Source of the DNA: JALYUM01 sp036688685
GTDB taxonomy: Bacteria > Pseudomonadota > Gammaproteobacteria > Burkholderiales > Burkholderiaceae_D
Direction of reading: 5' to 3'
NCBI RefSeq assembly: GCF_036688685.1
Contig: NZ_JAQQPS010000008.1
Location: 124,001 to 188,000 of the forward strand
Length of the DNA stretch: 64,000 nt
A model generated the notes under the pieces. The model made no database searches, was not told the DNA's origin, and saw nothing but the letters and a program-made list of their open reading frames with translations. Positions 1 to 8,938 of this stretch are shown here, piece by piece (position 1 is the first letter of the stretch; each line of letters starts with the position of its first letter). A program made the translations under genes and the position numbers.

Positions 1-1
1 C

Positions 2-1177
2 GCTGAACAGGGTGACGCCGGCGCGCAGCACAACCTGGGCATGATGTACGAAACCGGCAAGGGTGTGCCGCAAGATGTACGCGAAGCCATCACCTGGTAC
101 CGGCGCGCGGCCGACCAGGGTTACGCGCGCTCGCAGTTCAACCTGGGCCTGCGCTACGACAGCGGCCAGGGCGTGACGCGCGACGCGCAGCAGTCGATTG
201 CCTGGTTCCGCAAGGCCGCCGAGCAGGGCCACGCGCCGGCCCAGTTCAACCTGGCGCTGCGCTACGACAAGGGCCAGGATGTGCCGCAGGACAGCCAGAA
301 GGCCATCAGCTGGTACCGCAAGGCCGCCGGGCAGGGCCACGCCAGCTCGCAGTTCAACCTGGGCCTGATTTACGACAGCGGCCATGACGTGATCCGGGAC
401 GAAACCCTCGCCCTTGACTGGTTCCGCAAGGCTGCCGAACAGGGCCACGCGGGCGCCCAGGACAACCTCGGTTTGCGTTACGAACATGGTCAGGGCGTCG
501 AGCGCGACCTGGCGCAGGCGGCGCACTGGTACCGTCTGGCCGCCGAGCAGGGCTTCGCCAGCGCGCAGTACCACGTCGGACAAATGCTGGACGCCGGCAG
601 CGGCGTCAAGCGGGACCCTGCCGGTGCGGTCGGCTGGTACCGCAAGGCCGCAGAACAGGGCCATTTGCGGGCCCAGTTCGACCTCGCGCTGCGTTACGAA
701 GCGGCGCAGGATTATGTCGGCGCAATGGATTGGTACCGGCGCGCGGCCGAGCAGGATTACGGCCCGGCCCAGTACATGGTCGGTGCGCTGTTCGACCGTG
801 ACGACGCGGGCATGCGCGATCCGCGCCAAGCCTATGGCTGGTACCGCAAGGCGGCCGACGGCGGCCACGCGCTGGCCCAGTTCGCGCTGGGCCTGCGTTA
901 CGACACCGGCCACGGCGTCGAACGCGATTTCGAGGCGGCGCATTTCTGGTACCTGTGCGCAGCGCGCCAGGGGCATGCGCGGGCGCAATTCAACCTGGGC
1001 GTCATGTACGCCAGCGGCCAGGGCGTGCTGCGCGACCTGGTGCTGGCCCACGGCTGGCTGCAGCGGGCCGCGGGCGTGGGGCTGGCGACAGCTGCACGGT
1101 ACCTGGAGCGGCTGGTGCTGAAGATGGATGAGGCGGAATTGACGCAGGCAAGAAGGCTGGCGCCAGAACCGGTTTAG
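2..1177 (+). CDS. Sel1-repeat protein, 5'-truncated by the window
   Basis: The reading frame is open from base 2, so the N-terminus lies outside the window; 391 codons are visible before the TAG at 1175-1177. The visible protein is about ten tandem 36-residue Sel1-like repeats with the recurring pattern A-x-x-W-[YF]-R-K-A-A-x-Q-G-x-A-x-A-Q-[FY]-x-L-G-x-x-Y-x-x-G-x-G-V. Sel1 repeats form TPR-like alpha-solenoids that act as protein-protein scaffolds, often in envelope or signalling contexts. No catalytic domain and no membrane segment is visible in this part. The gene ends exactly at the left edge of a MITE-like element. The family call is firm; the specific role is unknown because the N-terminus is missing. 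Confidence 0.9.
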   Translation, partial: AEQGDAGAQHNLGMMYETGKGVPQDVREAITWYRRAADQGYARSQFNLGLRYDSGQGVTRDAQQSIAWFRKAAEQGHAPAQFNLALRYDKGQDVPQDSQKAISWYRKAAGQGHASSQFNLGLIYDSGHDVIRDETLALDWFRKAAEQGHAGAQDNLGLRYEHGQGVERDLAQAAHWYRLAAEQGFASAQYHVGQMLDAGSGVKRDPAGAVGWYRKAAEQGHLRAQFDLALRYEAAQDYVGAMDWYRRAAEQDYGPAQYMVGALFDRDDAGMRDPRQAYGWYRKAADGGHALAQFALGLRYDTGHGVERDFEAAHFWYLCAARQGHARAQFNLGVMYASGQGVLRDLVLAHGWLQRAAGVGLATAARYLERLVLKMDEAELTQARRLAPEPV

Positions 1178-1361
1178 TGCCTATCCCAGTAGTGCGGAGT
1201 CGCTGCTGCTGCGCCTGACAAGTGTGGACTGGCCGTCATATATGACTTGCCTCGTCGTAGCGTGGCTAGCCATGCGTCCTCCTCTCGCCTTGCCCACACT
1301 CGCCATGCATCGCGGACGCGCATGTCGGCATCCGCTTCCTCCTACCTACTGGGATAGGCAC
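1177..1361. mobile_element. MITE-like element with 16-bp terminal inverted repeats
   Basis: Bases 1177-1192 (GTGCCTATCCCAGTAG) are a perfect inverted copy of 1346-1361. Each end is flanked by TTA (1174-1176 and 1362-1364), which looks like a 3-bp target duplication. The 185-bp interior has no credible gene. Perfect terminal repeats, a short target duplication and no coding capacity fit a miniature inverted-repeat transposable element. A TNA-type 3-bp duplication would be compatible with the IS1031 group of IS5, but that parentage is a guess. The upstream TAG stop reads the same with or without the element. Confidence 0.6.
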
Positions 1362-1459
1362 TTAGGCGAACCGCGTCTGAACCGAACCCGGCGTCAATAC
1401 CAATTGTGCGCACGCAGGGCTGATATATACTGTACATCCATACAGTCAGCCCTGCGCCC

Positions 1460-2689
1460 ATGGAACTTACCGACAAGCTCGAAATCCTGGCCGACGCCGC
1501 CAAATACGACGCCTCCTGCGCCAGCAGCGGTGCGCCCAAGCGCGGCTCCGAGGGCAAGGACGGCATCGGCGCCACCACCGGCATGGGCATTTGCCACAGC
1601 TACACGCCGGATGGGCGCTGCGTTTCGCTGCTCAAAATTCTGCTGACCAATTTCTGCATCTACGATTGCCAGTATTGCGTCAACCGGCGCAGCTCGAATG
1701 TGCCGCGGGCCCGCTTCGCCGTAGCCGAAGTGGTGAAACTGACGCAGGATTTTTATTTGCGCAATTACATCGACGGGCTGTTCCTCAGTTCGGGCATCAT
1801 CCGCTCGGCCGACTACACCATGGAGCAACTGGTGGCGGTGGCGCGTGAACTGCGCGAAGTGCACCAGTTCCGCGGCTACATCCATCTCAAAACCATTCCC
1901 GACGCCGACCCGGCCCTGATCGAACTGGCCGGCAAGTATGCCGACCGGCTGTCGGTGAATATCGAGTTGCCGACCCAGGACAGCGTGACGCGCCTGGCGC
2001 CGGAAAAGAGCGTGCACACCATCAAGTTGGCAATGGGCAATATCCGGCGCAAGCTGGACGAGAAGGAACAGGAGCCAAAGGCGCCGAAGTTTGCACCAGC
2101 CGGCCAGAGCACGCAAATGATCGTCGGCGCCGACGCCAGCGACGATCAAACCATTTTGAATACAGCCGAGACGCTGTACAGCAGCTATAAACTGAAGCGG
2201 GTTTACTATTCCGCCTTCAGCCCGATCCCGCAAAGCCCGGACAGCGTGCCGCTGGCGCCGCCGCCGCTAATGCGCGAGCACAGGTTGTATCAAGCCGATT
2301 TCCTCCTGCGCAGCTATGGTTTTCAAGCGCGTGAACTGTTGCCGGTCGCGGGCAACCTCGACCTCGACATCGACCCGAAACTGGCGTGGGCGCTGGCGCA
2401 CCGCGAGCATTTTCCGATGGACCTCAATCGCGCCGACGCGAACATGATTGCGCGCGTACCCGGCATCGGCCTGCGCAACGCGAAACGGGTTATCGAATTG
2501 CGCCGGTTGCGCCGGGTGCGCTGGGAAGATCTCTCGCGCCTGCGCTGCAGCATGAAGAAAATCGCGCCCTTCATCATCACGGCCGATTATTCGCCGGTGC
2601 AGGGCGCGGCCAGTTCCGACACCCTGCGGCGCGCACTGGCCACGGCGCCTGAGCAAATGAGTCTGTGGCCGGAGTTGAAGGCGGCATGA
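1460..2689 (+). CDS. putative DNA modification/repair radical SAM protein
   Basis: A 409-aa protein with the radical SAM cluster C-I-Y-D-C-Q-Y-C at residues 66-73 (CxxxCxxC), which binds the [4Fe-4S] that cleaves S-adenosylmethionine. The C-terminal third contains a helix-hairpin-helix-like segment (IARVPGIGLRNAKRVIELR), a DNA-binding element. This matches the family annotated as putative DNA modification/repair radical SAM protein, which is typically paired with a DUF4130-type partner. Here the partner follows immediately, its ATG overlapping this stop as ATGA (2686-2689), so translational coupling is likely. The substrate is unknown; a DNA lesion or modified base is inferred from the HhH segment and the UdgX partner. 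Confidence 0.88.
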   Translation: MELTDKLEILADAAKYDASCASSGAPKRGSEGKDGIGATTGMGICHSYTPDGRCVSLLKILLTNFCIYDCQYCVNRRSSNVPRARFAVAEVVKLTQDFYLRNYIDGLFLSSGIIRSADYTMEQLVAVARELREVHQFRGYIHLKTIPDADPALIELAGKYADRLSVNIELPTQDSVTRLAPEKSVHTIKLAMGNIRRKLDEKEQEPKAPKFAPAGQSTQMIVGADASDDQTILNTAETLYSSYKLKRVYYSAFSPIPQSPDSVPLAPPPLMREHRLYQADFLLRSYGFQARELLPVAGNLDLDIDPKLAWALAHREHFPMDLNRADANMIARVPGIGLRNAKRVIELRRLRRVRWEDLSRLRCSMKKIAPFIITADYSPVQGAASSDTLRRALATAPEQMSLWPELKAA

Positions 2690-4170
2690 ATAGCGCGGCA
2701 GCGTCGGGCGCAGCCGGCCTCGCCGCTGTCGAGACGGTTGCCGCGGGCGAGCCGCTGCTGGTTGCCAATTTTATCGAATGGCGAGACGCGGCGCGCGCGC
2801 TGCTGGCGCACGCCATTGCCCCCGACGCGATCACGTGGGCCGGGCAGGATGGCGCTGCCGATTTGCTGATGAGTGCGCCTGTGCCCGCAGCGACGCCGGC
2901 GCAGGCCAGGGTCAGCATTCCACGCAGTTTGATGGACATGCTGCAGAACGCCGCCTGCTGCCGCCAGCATGATCGCTGGGCCTTCCTGTACCGCGTTGTG
3001 TGGCGCTGGACGCATGGCGAGCACGATGTGCAATCTGCCGCCGACGTCGACGGCGCGCGCCTGCACCAGATGGCGAAAGCCGTGCGCCGCGAGGAGCACG
3101 ACATGCATGCCTACATCCGCTTTCGCGAACGTCCCGAGGAAGCCGGCGCGCCGCGCTTTGTCGCGTGGTTCGAACCGGCCCACGACGTACTGGCGCAGGT
3201 GGCCGAACATTTTGTGGCGCGCATGGGTAAGGTCAGCTGGCTGATTGCCACGCCCGACGCCAGCGTCATGTGGGACGGCGCCACCTTGCACAACACCGGC
3301 GCGCTGGTGAACAGTGGTGCCGAGCTGGTCGACTCCGGCGAAGCGCTCTGGCTCACCTATTACCGCAGCATTTTCAATCCTGCGCGCCTGAATGCGCAGC
3401 TATTGCAAAGCCACATCCCGTCGCGCTTCTGGAAAAACCTGCCGGAAGGCGCCGTGGTGCCGGAAATGATCAGCAACGCCGCCATGGGTGCGCGCCGCAC
3501 CGGCCAGATGGAAGCGGTGGGCAGCCGGCGCGGCACCACCATTCCGATTGCGCCGGCCGCTGCGCAACCCGGGCGCGCGCAGCCATCGAGCCTGGACCAA
3601 TGCCGCCGCTGCGACTTGTGGCAGCACGCGACGCAGGCCGTGGCGGGCGTGGGGCCGGCCACGGCGCGCATCATGGTGGTGGGCGAGCAGCCGGGCGACC
3701 AGGAGGATTTGCAGGGAAAACCGTTTGTCGGGCCGGCCGGGCAGTTGCTCGAGCGCGTGTTCGGCGATGCGGGCGTGGCGCGGCGCACGATCTACCTCAC
3801 CAATGCAGTGAAACATTTTAAATGGGAGCCGCGCGGCAAGCGGCGGCTACATAAAACGCCGGCGCAACAGGAAATCGAGGCTTGCAGTTACTGGTACGAG
3901 AAGGAGCTGGAAACGGTGCAGCCGGAGGTGATCGTGGCGCTGGGGAGTACGGCATTGAAGGCGGTGCTGGGGACGAATCACGTAGCGCTGAAGGATACGC
4001 TGGGCACGCCGATCCGGCACCAGGGCAGGTGGGTGGTGACCGTGTACCACCCGTCGTATGTATTGCGGGTGCCGGATCAGGCGGCCAAGGACCAGGCTTT
4101 CAAGGTGATGGTGGAGGGCTTGAAGATGGCGCAGGGCTTGCTGGATCAAGCGGCGGCGCCGGGACTTTAA
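2686..4170 (+). CDS. DUF4130 domain fused to UdgX-type uracil-DNA glycosylase
   Basis: A 494-aa two-domain protein. The N-terminal half (about residues 20-270) resembles the DUF4130 partner of the radical SAM repair protein. The C-terminal half is a family-4-like uracil-DNA glycosylase with GEQPGDQEDLQGKPFVGPAG near residue 333 and a VYHPSYVLR motif near the end. The loop KRRLHKTP begins at residue 385; the K-R-R-[IL]-H loop is diagnostic of UdgX, whose histidine forms a covalent link to DNA after excising uracil. The UdgX class is therefore well supported. I chose the ATG at 2686 because it overlaps the preceding stop (ATGA); an in-frame ATG at 2665 would lie inside the upstream gene. The gene is coupled to the radical SAM gene. 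Confidence 0.88.
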   Translation: MNSAAASGAAGLAAVETVAAGEPLLVANFIEWRDAARALLAHAIAPDAITWAGQDGAADLLMSAPVPAATPAQARVSIPRSLMDMLQNAACCRQHDRWAFLYRVVWRWTHGEHDVQSAADVDGARLHQMAKAVRREEHDMHAYIRFRERPEEAGAPRFVAWFEPAHDVLAQVAEHFVARMGKVSWLIATPDASVMWDGATLHNTGALVNSGAELVDSGEALWLTYYRSIFNPARLNAQLLQSHIPSRFWKNLPEGAVVPEMISNAAMGARRTGQMEAVGSRRGTTIPIAPAAAQPGRAQPSSLDQCRRCDLWQHATQAVAGVGPATARIMVVGEQPGDQEDLQGKPFVGPAGQLLERVFGDAGVARRTIYLTNAVKHFKWEPRGKRRLHKTPAQQEIEACSYWYEKELETVQPEVIVALGSTALKAVLGTNHVALKDTLGTPIRHQGRWVVTVYHPSYVLRVPDQAAKDQAFKVMVEGLKMAQGLLDQAAAPGL

Positions 4171-4193
4171 ACGAGCCACTGCCCTTAAAACCG

Positions 4194-4293
4194 TCACCCC
4201 GACGAAAGTCGGGGCCCATGCTGAGCTTGCAGTTATGCGCTCTGTACGACTTCGGCAGCGTGATATGGGTCCCGGCGTTCGCCGGGATGACGT
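4194..4293. repeat. REP-like palindromic element
   Basis: Two imperfect palindromes face each other: CCCCGACGAAAGTCGGGG near 4197-4214 and CCCGGCGTTCGCCGGG near 4270-4285. The outer ends read GTCACC and GATGACG, so the whole segment is roughly symmetrical. A related element lies at 37595-37765 and shares CCCATGCTGAGCTTG. This is the usual look of repetitive extragenic palindromes. It lies between convergent genes (UdgX forward, phytase reverse) and could act as an mRNA stabiliser or terminator. Confidence 0.6.
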
Positions 4294-4314
4294 TTGAAAG
4301 CCAACGATGCCCGC

Positions 4315-6153
4315 TTACTGTAGCCCCAGCGCCTTCGCCACCGCCCCCCACCCCACATATTTAAAATTCTGCGGCCCATCCGGCAAGCGCTTATAGCCAT
4401 CCTGAATCACCAGCATGCCCTGGCTGAACGCCCCGCCGAAATTGGCCGTGCTGACATCCAGTCCATCGGTCTCCGACGTGCCGTCGATCCCCTTCTCCAG
4501 ATTGAACCCGACCCGGAAGCGCCCGCGCACCGCAAACGGCGCCGCAGCATCGAGCACGACGTAACTGTTATCGCCCTGGCTCGACACGATCAGATAATCC
4601 GCCTTGCCGGCCTGGTACAACGCCATGCCTTCGACATCGGCTGCCAGGTCGGCCCCCACCGGCAATACCATCTTCAGCGCATCCGGTTGCGACGTATCCG
4701 CCGATGTGGTCCACACGCCGCGCTTCTCTTCGCCCAGGAACAGACGCGCACGCTTGTCATCGACCACGCACCCTTCCGGCTGCGACGCCACCTTGAACGT
4801 GCGCAGCAAGGTGCCGCTGTACTGGCCCGCTTTCAGATCGATGCGATACTGCTGGAACCGGCCATCCTTGTCGTTGACGAAGGCCTGCAGGCCGCCGTCC
4901 ACTGGCCGATAAAGACACATACCGTATATCTCATTCAAGCCGGTGGCGATGCGGATCGATTCGGCCACGGTGCCGCGCGCGTCGATCGTGAACAGCATCA
5001 GGCTGTTGTCGTCGCGCTGCGTGGCGGCGGCCAGGTCGACGCGCTGGCCGGCGAAGGCGATGTCCTGGCGCAGGTCGACGTTGTTCAGGCGGCCCACTTC
5101 CAGCAACTGGGTCTGCTTGCCCTGCAGGTCGTACACCAGCAATCCCTGTTTCTTGTTGGTGCCGAGGATGCGCGAACCGGCCGCGTTGGCACGGTCGACC
5201 CAGATCGCCGGGTCGTCGGCGGCATCGCCCTGGCGCGCCACCGGTTCGGTTTGTACCTCGGGCATGACAATCGCGATGGGCCGTGCGGCCGGACGTGCGG
5301 CCGCGCGCCAAGTCTGCGCGACGCTGGTCCAGCCTTTGGCTTCGGGCAGCAGCAGTTCGAGACGGCCATCGACGCTGCGGCTGGCCAGTTGCTCGGCGCC
5401 GCCGCCGGCACGCGAAGGCAGTGCCGTCCATTTAGCGCCATCGCGGTGCAGCAGGTGCAGCGTGGCGCCCTTGGCGTCCAGCACGGCGACGCCGTCCGGC
5501 AAGACGGTCAATGCGCCGGCGCCACCCGCCAGTTTGCCGAACGGCGCCCGCAGCGCCACCGGCTCGCGCGCTGCGCCGCCTTCGGCATTGGCGTCGTAGG
5601 CCCACAGCCCGATGCCTCCTTCACTGACAAACAGGGTGTGCGCGCCATCGTCGGCGCGGCAATGCTTGACGTGGGTCGGCATGGCCAGCTTGCGCACCAG
5701 CTGCGGCTGCGCGCCGGTGAGCGCCCACTGTTCCGAGCTGCCGTCCTTACCGATCATGAACACGTGGTCCAGTTGCTGCGCGTCGCGGTACAGGCAGATC
5801 GCCTCGATGCCGAACGCCGGCGCCGGCAAGGGCGCCTGTGCGGTCAGGCGGCCCGCTTTCAAATCGACCAGCACCGGCAGCGCGCGCTCCGCGTTGGCGT
5901 CGAGCAGCACCGCCAGCACGCCGCCATCGAGTGGGCGCAGGTCGAGTTGCTTGGCGCGGATCGGCAGCACGGCGCGCTGCTGGCCGGCGCTATCGAGCAG
6001 GTGCAGGCCCTGCTTGTCCAGCGTCAGCCAGCCGCCGTCCGGCAGCGCGGCCAGTTCACGGGCCTTGGCCGTCAGACCTGGCAGGGGCGCTGCTGCTGCC
6101 AGCGACGAGACCAGCAGGCCGGCGAGGGCCGCTTGTTGGATCAGCTTCGCCAT
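4315..6153 (-). CDS. secreted beta-propeller phytase
   Basis: A 612-aa protein with an N-terminal signal peptide (about 22 residues ending near SSLAAAAPLPG). The C-terminal half, from about residue 310, has hallmark beta-propeller phytase sequence: DDPAIWVD, GTNKKQGLLVYDLQGK, NNVDLRQ and SSQGDNSYVVLD. These enzymes hydrolyse phytate to release phosphate and need calcium. Residues about 25-290 look like a second, degenerate propeller, as in dual-domain phytases. The ATG overlaps the stop of the upstream TonB receptor gene, so the two are co-translated. Export followed by action in the periplasm or outside the cell is inferred from the signal peptide. Confidence 0.88.
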   Translation of the reverse strand: MAKLIQQAALAGLLVSSLAAAAPLPGLTAKARELAALPDGGWLTLDKQGLHLLDSAGQQRAVLPIRAKQLDLRPLDGGVLAVLLDANAERALPVLVDLKAGRLTAQAPLPAPAFGIEAICLYRDAQQLDHVFMIGKDGSSEQWALTGAQPQLVRKLAMPTHVKHCRADDGAHTLFVSEGGIGLWAYDANAEGGAAREPVALRAPFGKLAGGAGALTVLPDGVAVLDAKGATLHLLHRDGAKWTALPSRAGGGAEQLASRSVDGRLELLLPEAKGWTSVAQTWRAAARPAARPIAIVMPEVQTEPVARQGDAADDPAIWVDRANAAGSRILGTNKKQGLLVYDLQGKQTQLLEVGRLNNVDLRQDIAFAGQRVDLAAATQRDDNSLMLFTIDARGTVAESIRIATGLNEIYGMCLYRPVDGGLQAFVNDKDGRFQQYRIDLKAGQYSGTLLRTFKVASQPEGCVVDDKRARLFLGEEKRGVWTTSADTSQPDALKMVLPVGADLAADVEGMALYQAGKADYLIVSSQGDNSYVVLDAAAPFAVRGRFRVGFNLEKGIDGTSETDGLDVSTANFGGAFSQGMLVIQDGYKRLPDGPQNFKYVGWGAVAKALGLQ

Positions 6154-8678
6154 CAGAACATGCTCACTTTCAGGCCGATTTTATAGGTGCGGCCATACTG
6201 TTCGTACTGGGTGTTGTACTGCTTCGCACCCTGGTAGACATAGTATTTTTCGTTGTTGATGTTGTTCGCTTCAAACACGAACTGGACCTGCCTGGTGAGC
6301 TGGTATGACAGCGACAAGTCCACTTGCGTCTGCGCGTCGACGATGCGGTCCTGTTCAGGGCGCAGGATGTCCTCGCCCATTTCCAGCAGGTAGGGCGACT
6401 TGTAGTTCGCTGCGATGCGCGCGGTCAGCGGACCGTGTTCGTAGCCCACCATCAGGTTCAGCACGCGGTCCGACTGGCCCGGGAAGCGCACGCTGCGGTG
6501 CAGGGTAGTGGCCGTGGCCAGGTCGTAGCGGGCAATATCCGCGTCAGACTTGGTGTAACTGCCGTTGACGCCCACCAGCAGGCGGTTGAACGGGCTTGGT
6601 AACATGCGCAGCGGCTGCTGGTACGACAGTTCCAGGCCCTTGACGCTGGCGGTCTGGCCATTCGCGTACGAGACGGCGCTGCTGAAATCCTTCCACGCGC
6701 CGGTGCCGGCCAGGTTGGTCGTGTACGTAAAATCCTTGATGTCTTTGTAGAACAGGTAGGCCGACATGGTGCCGTCGCTGCCCAGGATGCGCTCGACGCC
6801 CAGGTCCAGGTTGTGGGCGCGCAGCGGCTTCAGATCAGGGTTGCCGATCACCGCTTCGGTGCTGCTGTCCAGACTGATGCCGGGCGCCAGCTGGCTGAAA
6901 TTGGCACGCACGACCGCGTTGCTCCAGGCCGCACGCAGGCTGGTGGCGCGATCGAGGTCGTAGCGTGCCTGCAGCGACGGCAGCCAGTTGGTGTACGAAC
7001 GCTGGCGCTGCACCGGCGCCAGCAGCGCGTCTTCGTCGATCTGCTGGCCGTTGGCTTTGAAACTGGTGTGTTCGGCGCGCACGCCGGCCAGCAGGCTCCA
7101 GTCGTCGAAATGGAATTTGTTCTGCAGGTAGGCCGCGTCGATGTCTTCGTTCATCTTGTAGTCGGCGACGGTCGATTCCAGCGCCAGGCGCGCGCCGCTG
7201 CGGTCGAGGTTGGCCACCGCGGCGCGCAGGGCGGCGGGGTTCAGTGCGTAGCCGATATTGCCCAGCTTGTAGTCGAGCGTGTCGCCCGTCACATAGCCGG
7301 CCATGGCGCGCGCGGCGGTACTGAAATAACTGCTGCCGAAGGTCCATTCATTGGTGTCGTTGACCTTGTCGCGGCGGCTGGTCTTGGCGCCGAATTTGAG
7401 GGTGGAGCGCAGGCCGGCAAGGTCGAGGTCGCGCGTCAGGTCGATCTGCGCATGGTGTTCGCTGTCCTTGGCCGCCGCCTGCTGCAGTGTGATGCCCTGC
7501 AGTTTGTAGTTGGCGGGATCGAACACGGTGGCGGGGGCAATCAGTTGCGGCATCTCGGTGTTGGTGAAGCCGACGCCCTTGAAACTGCCGCGAAAGCGGC
7601 CGTCCTTGAGCGCGTCCGGGGTTTCGTCGGTCGAGCGGCTGCTGCCCGCCACCAGGTTCAGCTTCCAGCCGGCCAGTTGCTGCTCGGTGCCGAGCACGAT
7701 GGAACGGATGTCCTGCGTGTACTTGCGCTGGCGCAGGCGGCGCTCGACGCGCGCGCTGCTCGTTTCGCCGTCCGCCACCGTTGCGCTGGCGGTGCCGAAG
7801 GTGCCGACCGTCATGCGGTCGCGCACTTCGTCGTCGCTGAACTGCGAGAGGAAACTGCGCAGGTAGTATTTGGCGCCGGACAGCGGGTGGTAGTCGACAT
7901 TCAGCGCGAAGGCCTTGCGCTCACGATTGGGCAGGTAGTCGCGCAATTCGAAACCGCTTAACTTGTTGCCGTTCCAGGCGCCGCCCGTCTCATCGTTGTC
8001 CGAGCCGAACTTGCGCTTTTCCAGCGACAGGCCGGCGGCCACGCCCAGGGTGCCGCCCATGAAACGGTCGGCCCACAGCACGCCGCCGTTCGGGCTGGTC
8101 TGGCTGGTGTTCTGGTCGTAGCTGGCGCCCAGGTTGGCGGAGAGCAGCTTGCCGGGTAAATCGAACGCCGACAGCGACTTCACTTCCACCGTGCCGCCCA
8201 GCGAATTGGCGTCCATGTCCGGCGTCAGGGTCTTGGTCACTTCCAGCGAGCGGATCAGGCCGGCCGGCAGCACATCGAGCGCCACGCCGCGGCGTCCCGC
8301 TTCAGGCGACGGCACCAGCGCGCCGTTGATCGTGGTGCTGTTCAGATCGGGACCCAGTCCGCGCACGGTGACGTAGCGGCCCTCTCCCTGGTCGCGCTGC
8401 ACCGACACGCCCGGCAGGCGTGCCAGCGCTTCGGCCGCGTTCTTGTCGGGCAGGCCGCCGATGTCGTCGCTGCTGACGACGCTGACGATGTTGTCGGCCT
8501 TTTCCTGCGCCGCGATGGCATTGCGCATGCTGGCGCGCTGGCCGGTGACAACCACCGTGCTGGCGGCGTCAAGCAGGTCTACCGGGGCGGCCTGGGCCGG
8601 TGCGGACAGCAGTGCGAGCACGCCCAGCGACAGTTGGGACAAGCGCAGGCAGGCAGGGGAGGGGGCGGAGATTTTCAT
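6153..8678 (-). CDS. TonB-dependent outer-membrane receptor
   Basis: An 841-aa receptor. From the chosen ATG at 8678 the protein begins MKISAPSPACLRLSQLSLGV and has a signal peptide ending near SAPAQA. A TonB-box-like VVVTGQR follows, then a plug domain (NIVSVVSSDDIGGLPDKN, ALARLPGVSVQRD, GRYVTVRGLGPDLNSTTING) and a long beta-barrel ending in the C-terminal aromatic F. The plug sequence is of the TonB receptor type that carries ligands other than simple siderophores. The frame runs further upstream, but that extension has no signal peptide. Its stop overlaps the phytase start, so import of a phytate-derived ligand (inositol phosphate or a metal complex) is a reasonable inference, not proven. 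Confidence 0.9.
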   Translation of the reverse strand: MKISAPSPACLRLSQLSLGVLALLSAPAQAAPVDLLDAASTVVVTGQRASMRNAIAAQEKADNIVSVVSSDDIGGLPDKNAAEALARLPGVSVQRDQGEGRYVTVRGLGPDLNSTTINGALVPSPEAGRRGVALDVLPAGLIRSLEVTKTLTPDMDANSLGGTVEVKSLSAFDLPGKLLSANLGASYDQNTSQTSPNGGVLWADRFMGGTLGVAAGLSLEKRKFGSDNDETGGAWNGNKLSGFELRDYLPNRERKAFALNVDYHPLSGAKYYLRSFLSQFSDDEVRDRMTVGTFGTASATVADGETSSARVERRLRQRKYTQDIRSIVLGTEQQLAGWKLNLVAGSSRSTDETPDALKDGRFRGSFKGVGFTNTEMPQLIAPATVFDPANYKLQGITLQQAAAKDSEHHAQIDLTRDLDLAGLRSTLKFGAKTSRRDKVNDTNEWTFGSSYFSTAARAMAGYVTGDTLDYKLGNIGYALNPAALRAAVANLDRSGARLALESTVADYKMNEDIDAAYLQNKFHFDDWSLLAGVRAEHTSFKANGQQIDEDALLAPVQRQRSYTNWLPSLQARYDLDRATSLRAAWSNAVVRANFSQLAPGISLDSSTEAVIGNPDLKPLRAHNLDLGVERILGSDGTMSAYLFYKDIKDFTYTTNLAGTGAWKDFSSAVSYANGQTASVKGLELSYQQPLRMLPSPFNRLLVGVNGSYTKSDADIARYDLATATTLHRSVRFPGQSDRVLNLMVGYEHGPLTARIAANYKSPYLLEMGEDILRPEQDRIVDAQTQVDLSLSYQLTRQVQFVFEANNINNEKYYVYQGAKQYNTQYEQYGRTYKIGLKVSMF

Positions 8679-8938
8679 GGAGGGGTCATAGCTTCGCGGT
8701 AAAGGGAGTGGCCGCAGTGTGTCGCCGGAATGTGTCCGTTGCGTGACACGAAACTGCCGGCTGGCGCTGCGCCTGACCAGATGAGCTGAAATGACCTGCC
8801 AACCGCCCGGGCCAGCGGCCGAAACTGCCATTTCGAGGAAAATGGTGCGCCCTTTGCACCTCCCGCAGCAATGCCACGATGTCATCGTCCGGTCATCCGG
8901 CGCGGCTAAGCTGGCGCCCATTTATCCGGTTCCCTTCC

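Noticed and set aside
1224..1646. 140-codon forward frame after the Sel1 gene
   Set aside because: It overlaps the MITE-like element and the start of the radical SAM gene in another frame, has no ribosome site and no recognisable domain.
4687..6186. 499-codon forward frame opposite the phytase gene
   Set aside because: Antisense shadow of a clearly identified gene.
8700..8760. PhoB box before the TonB-phytase operon
   Set aside because: GTGTC repeats are present but spaced 13 bases apart rather than the 11 of a PhoB box, and they do not match the consensus well.
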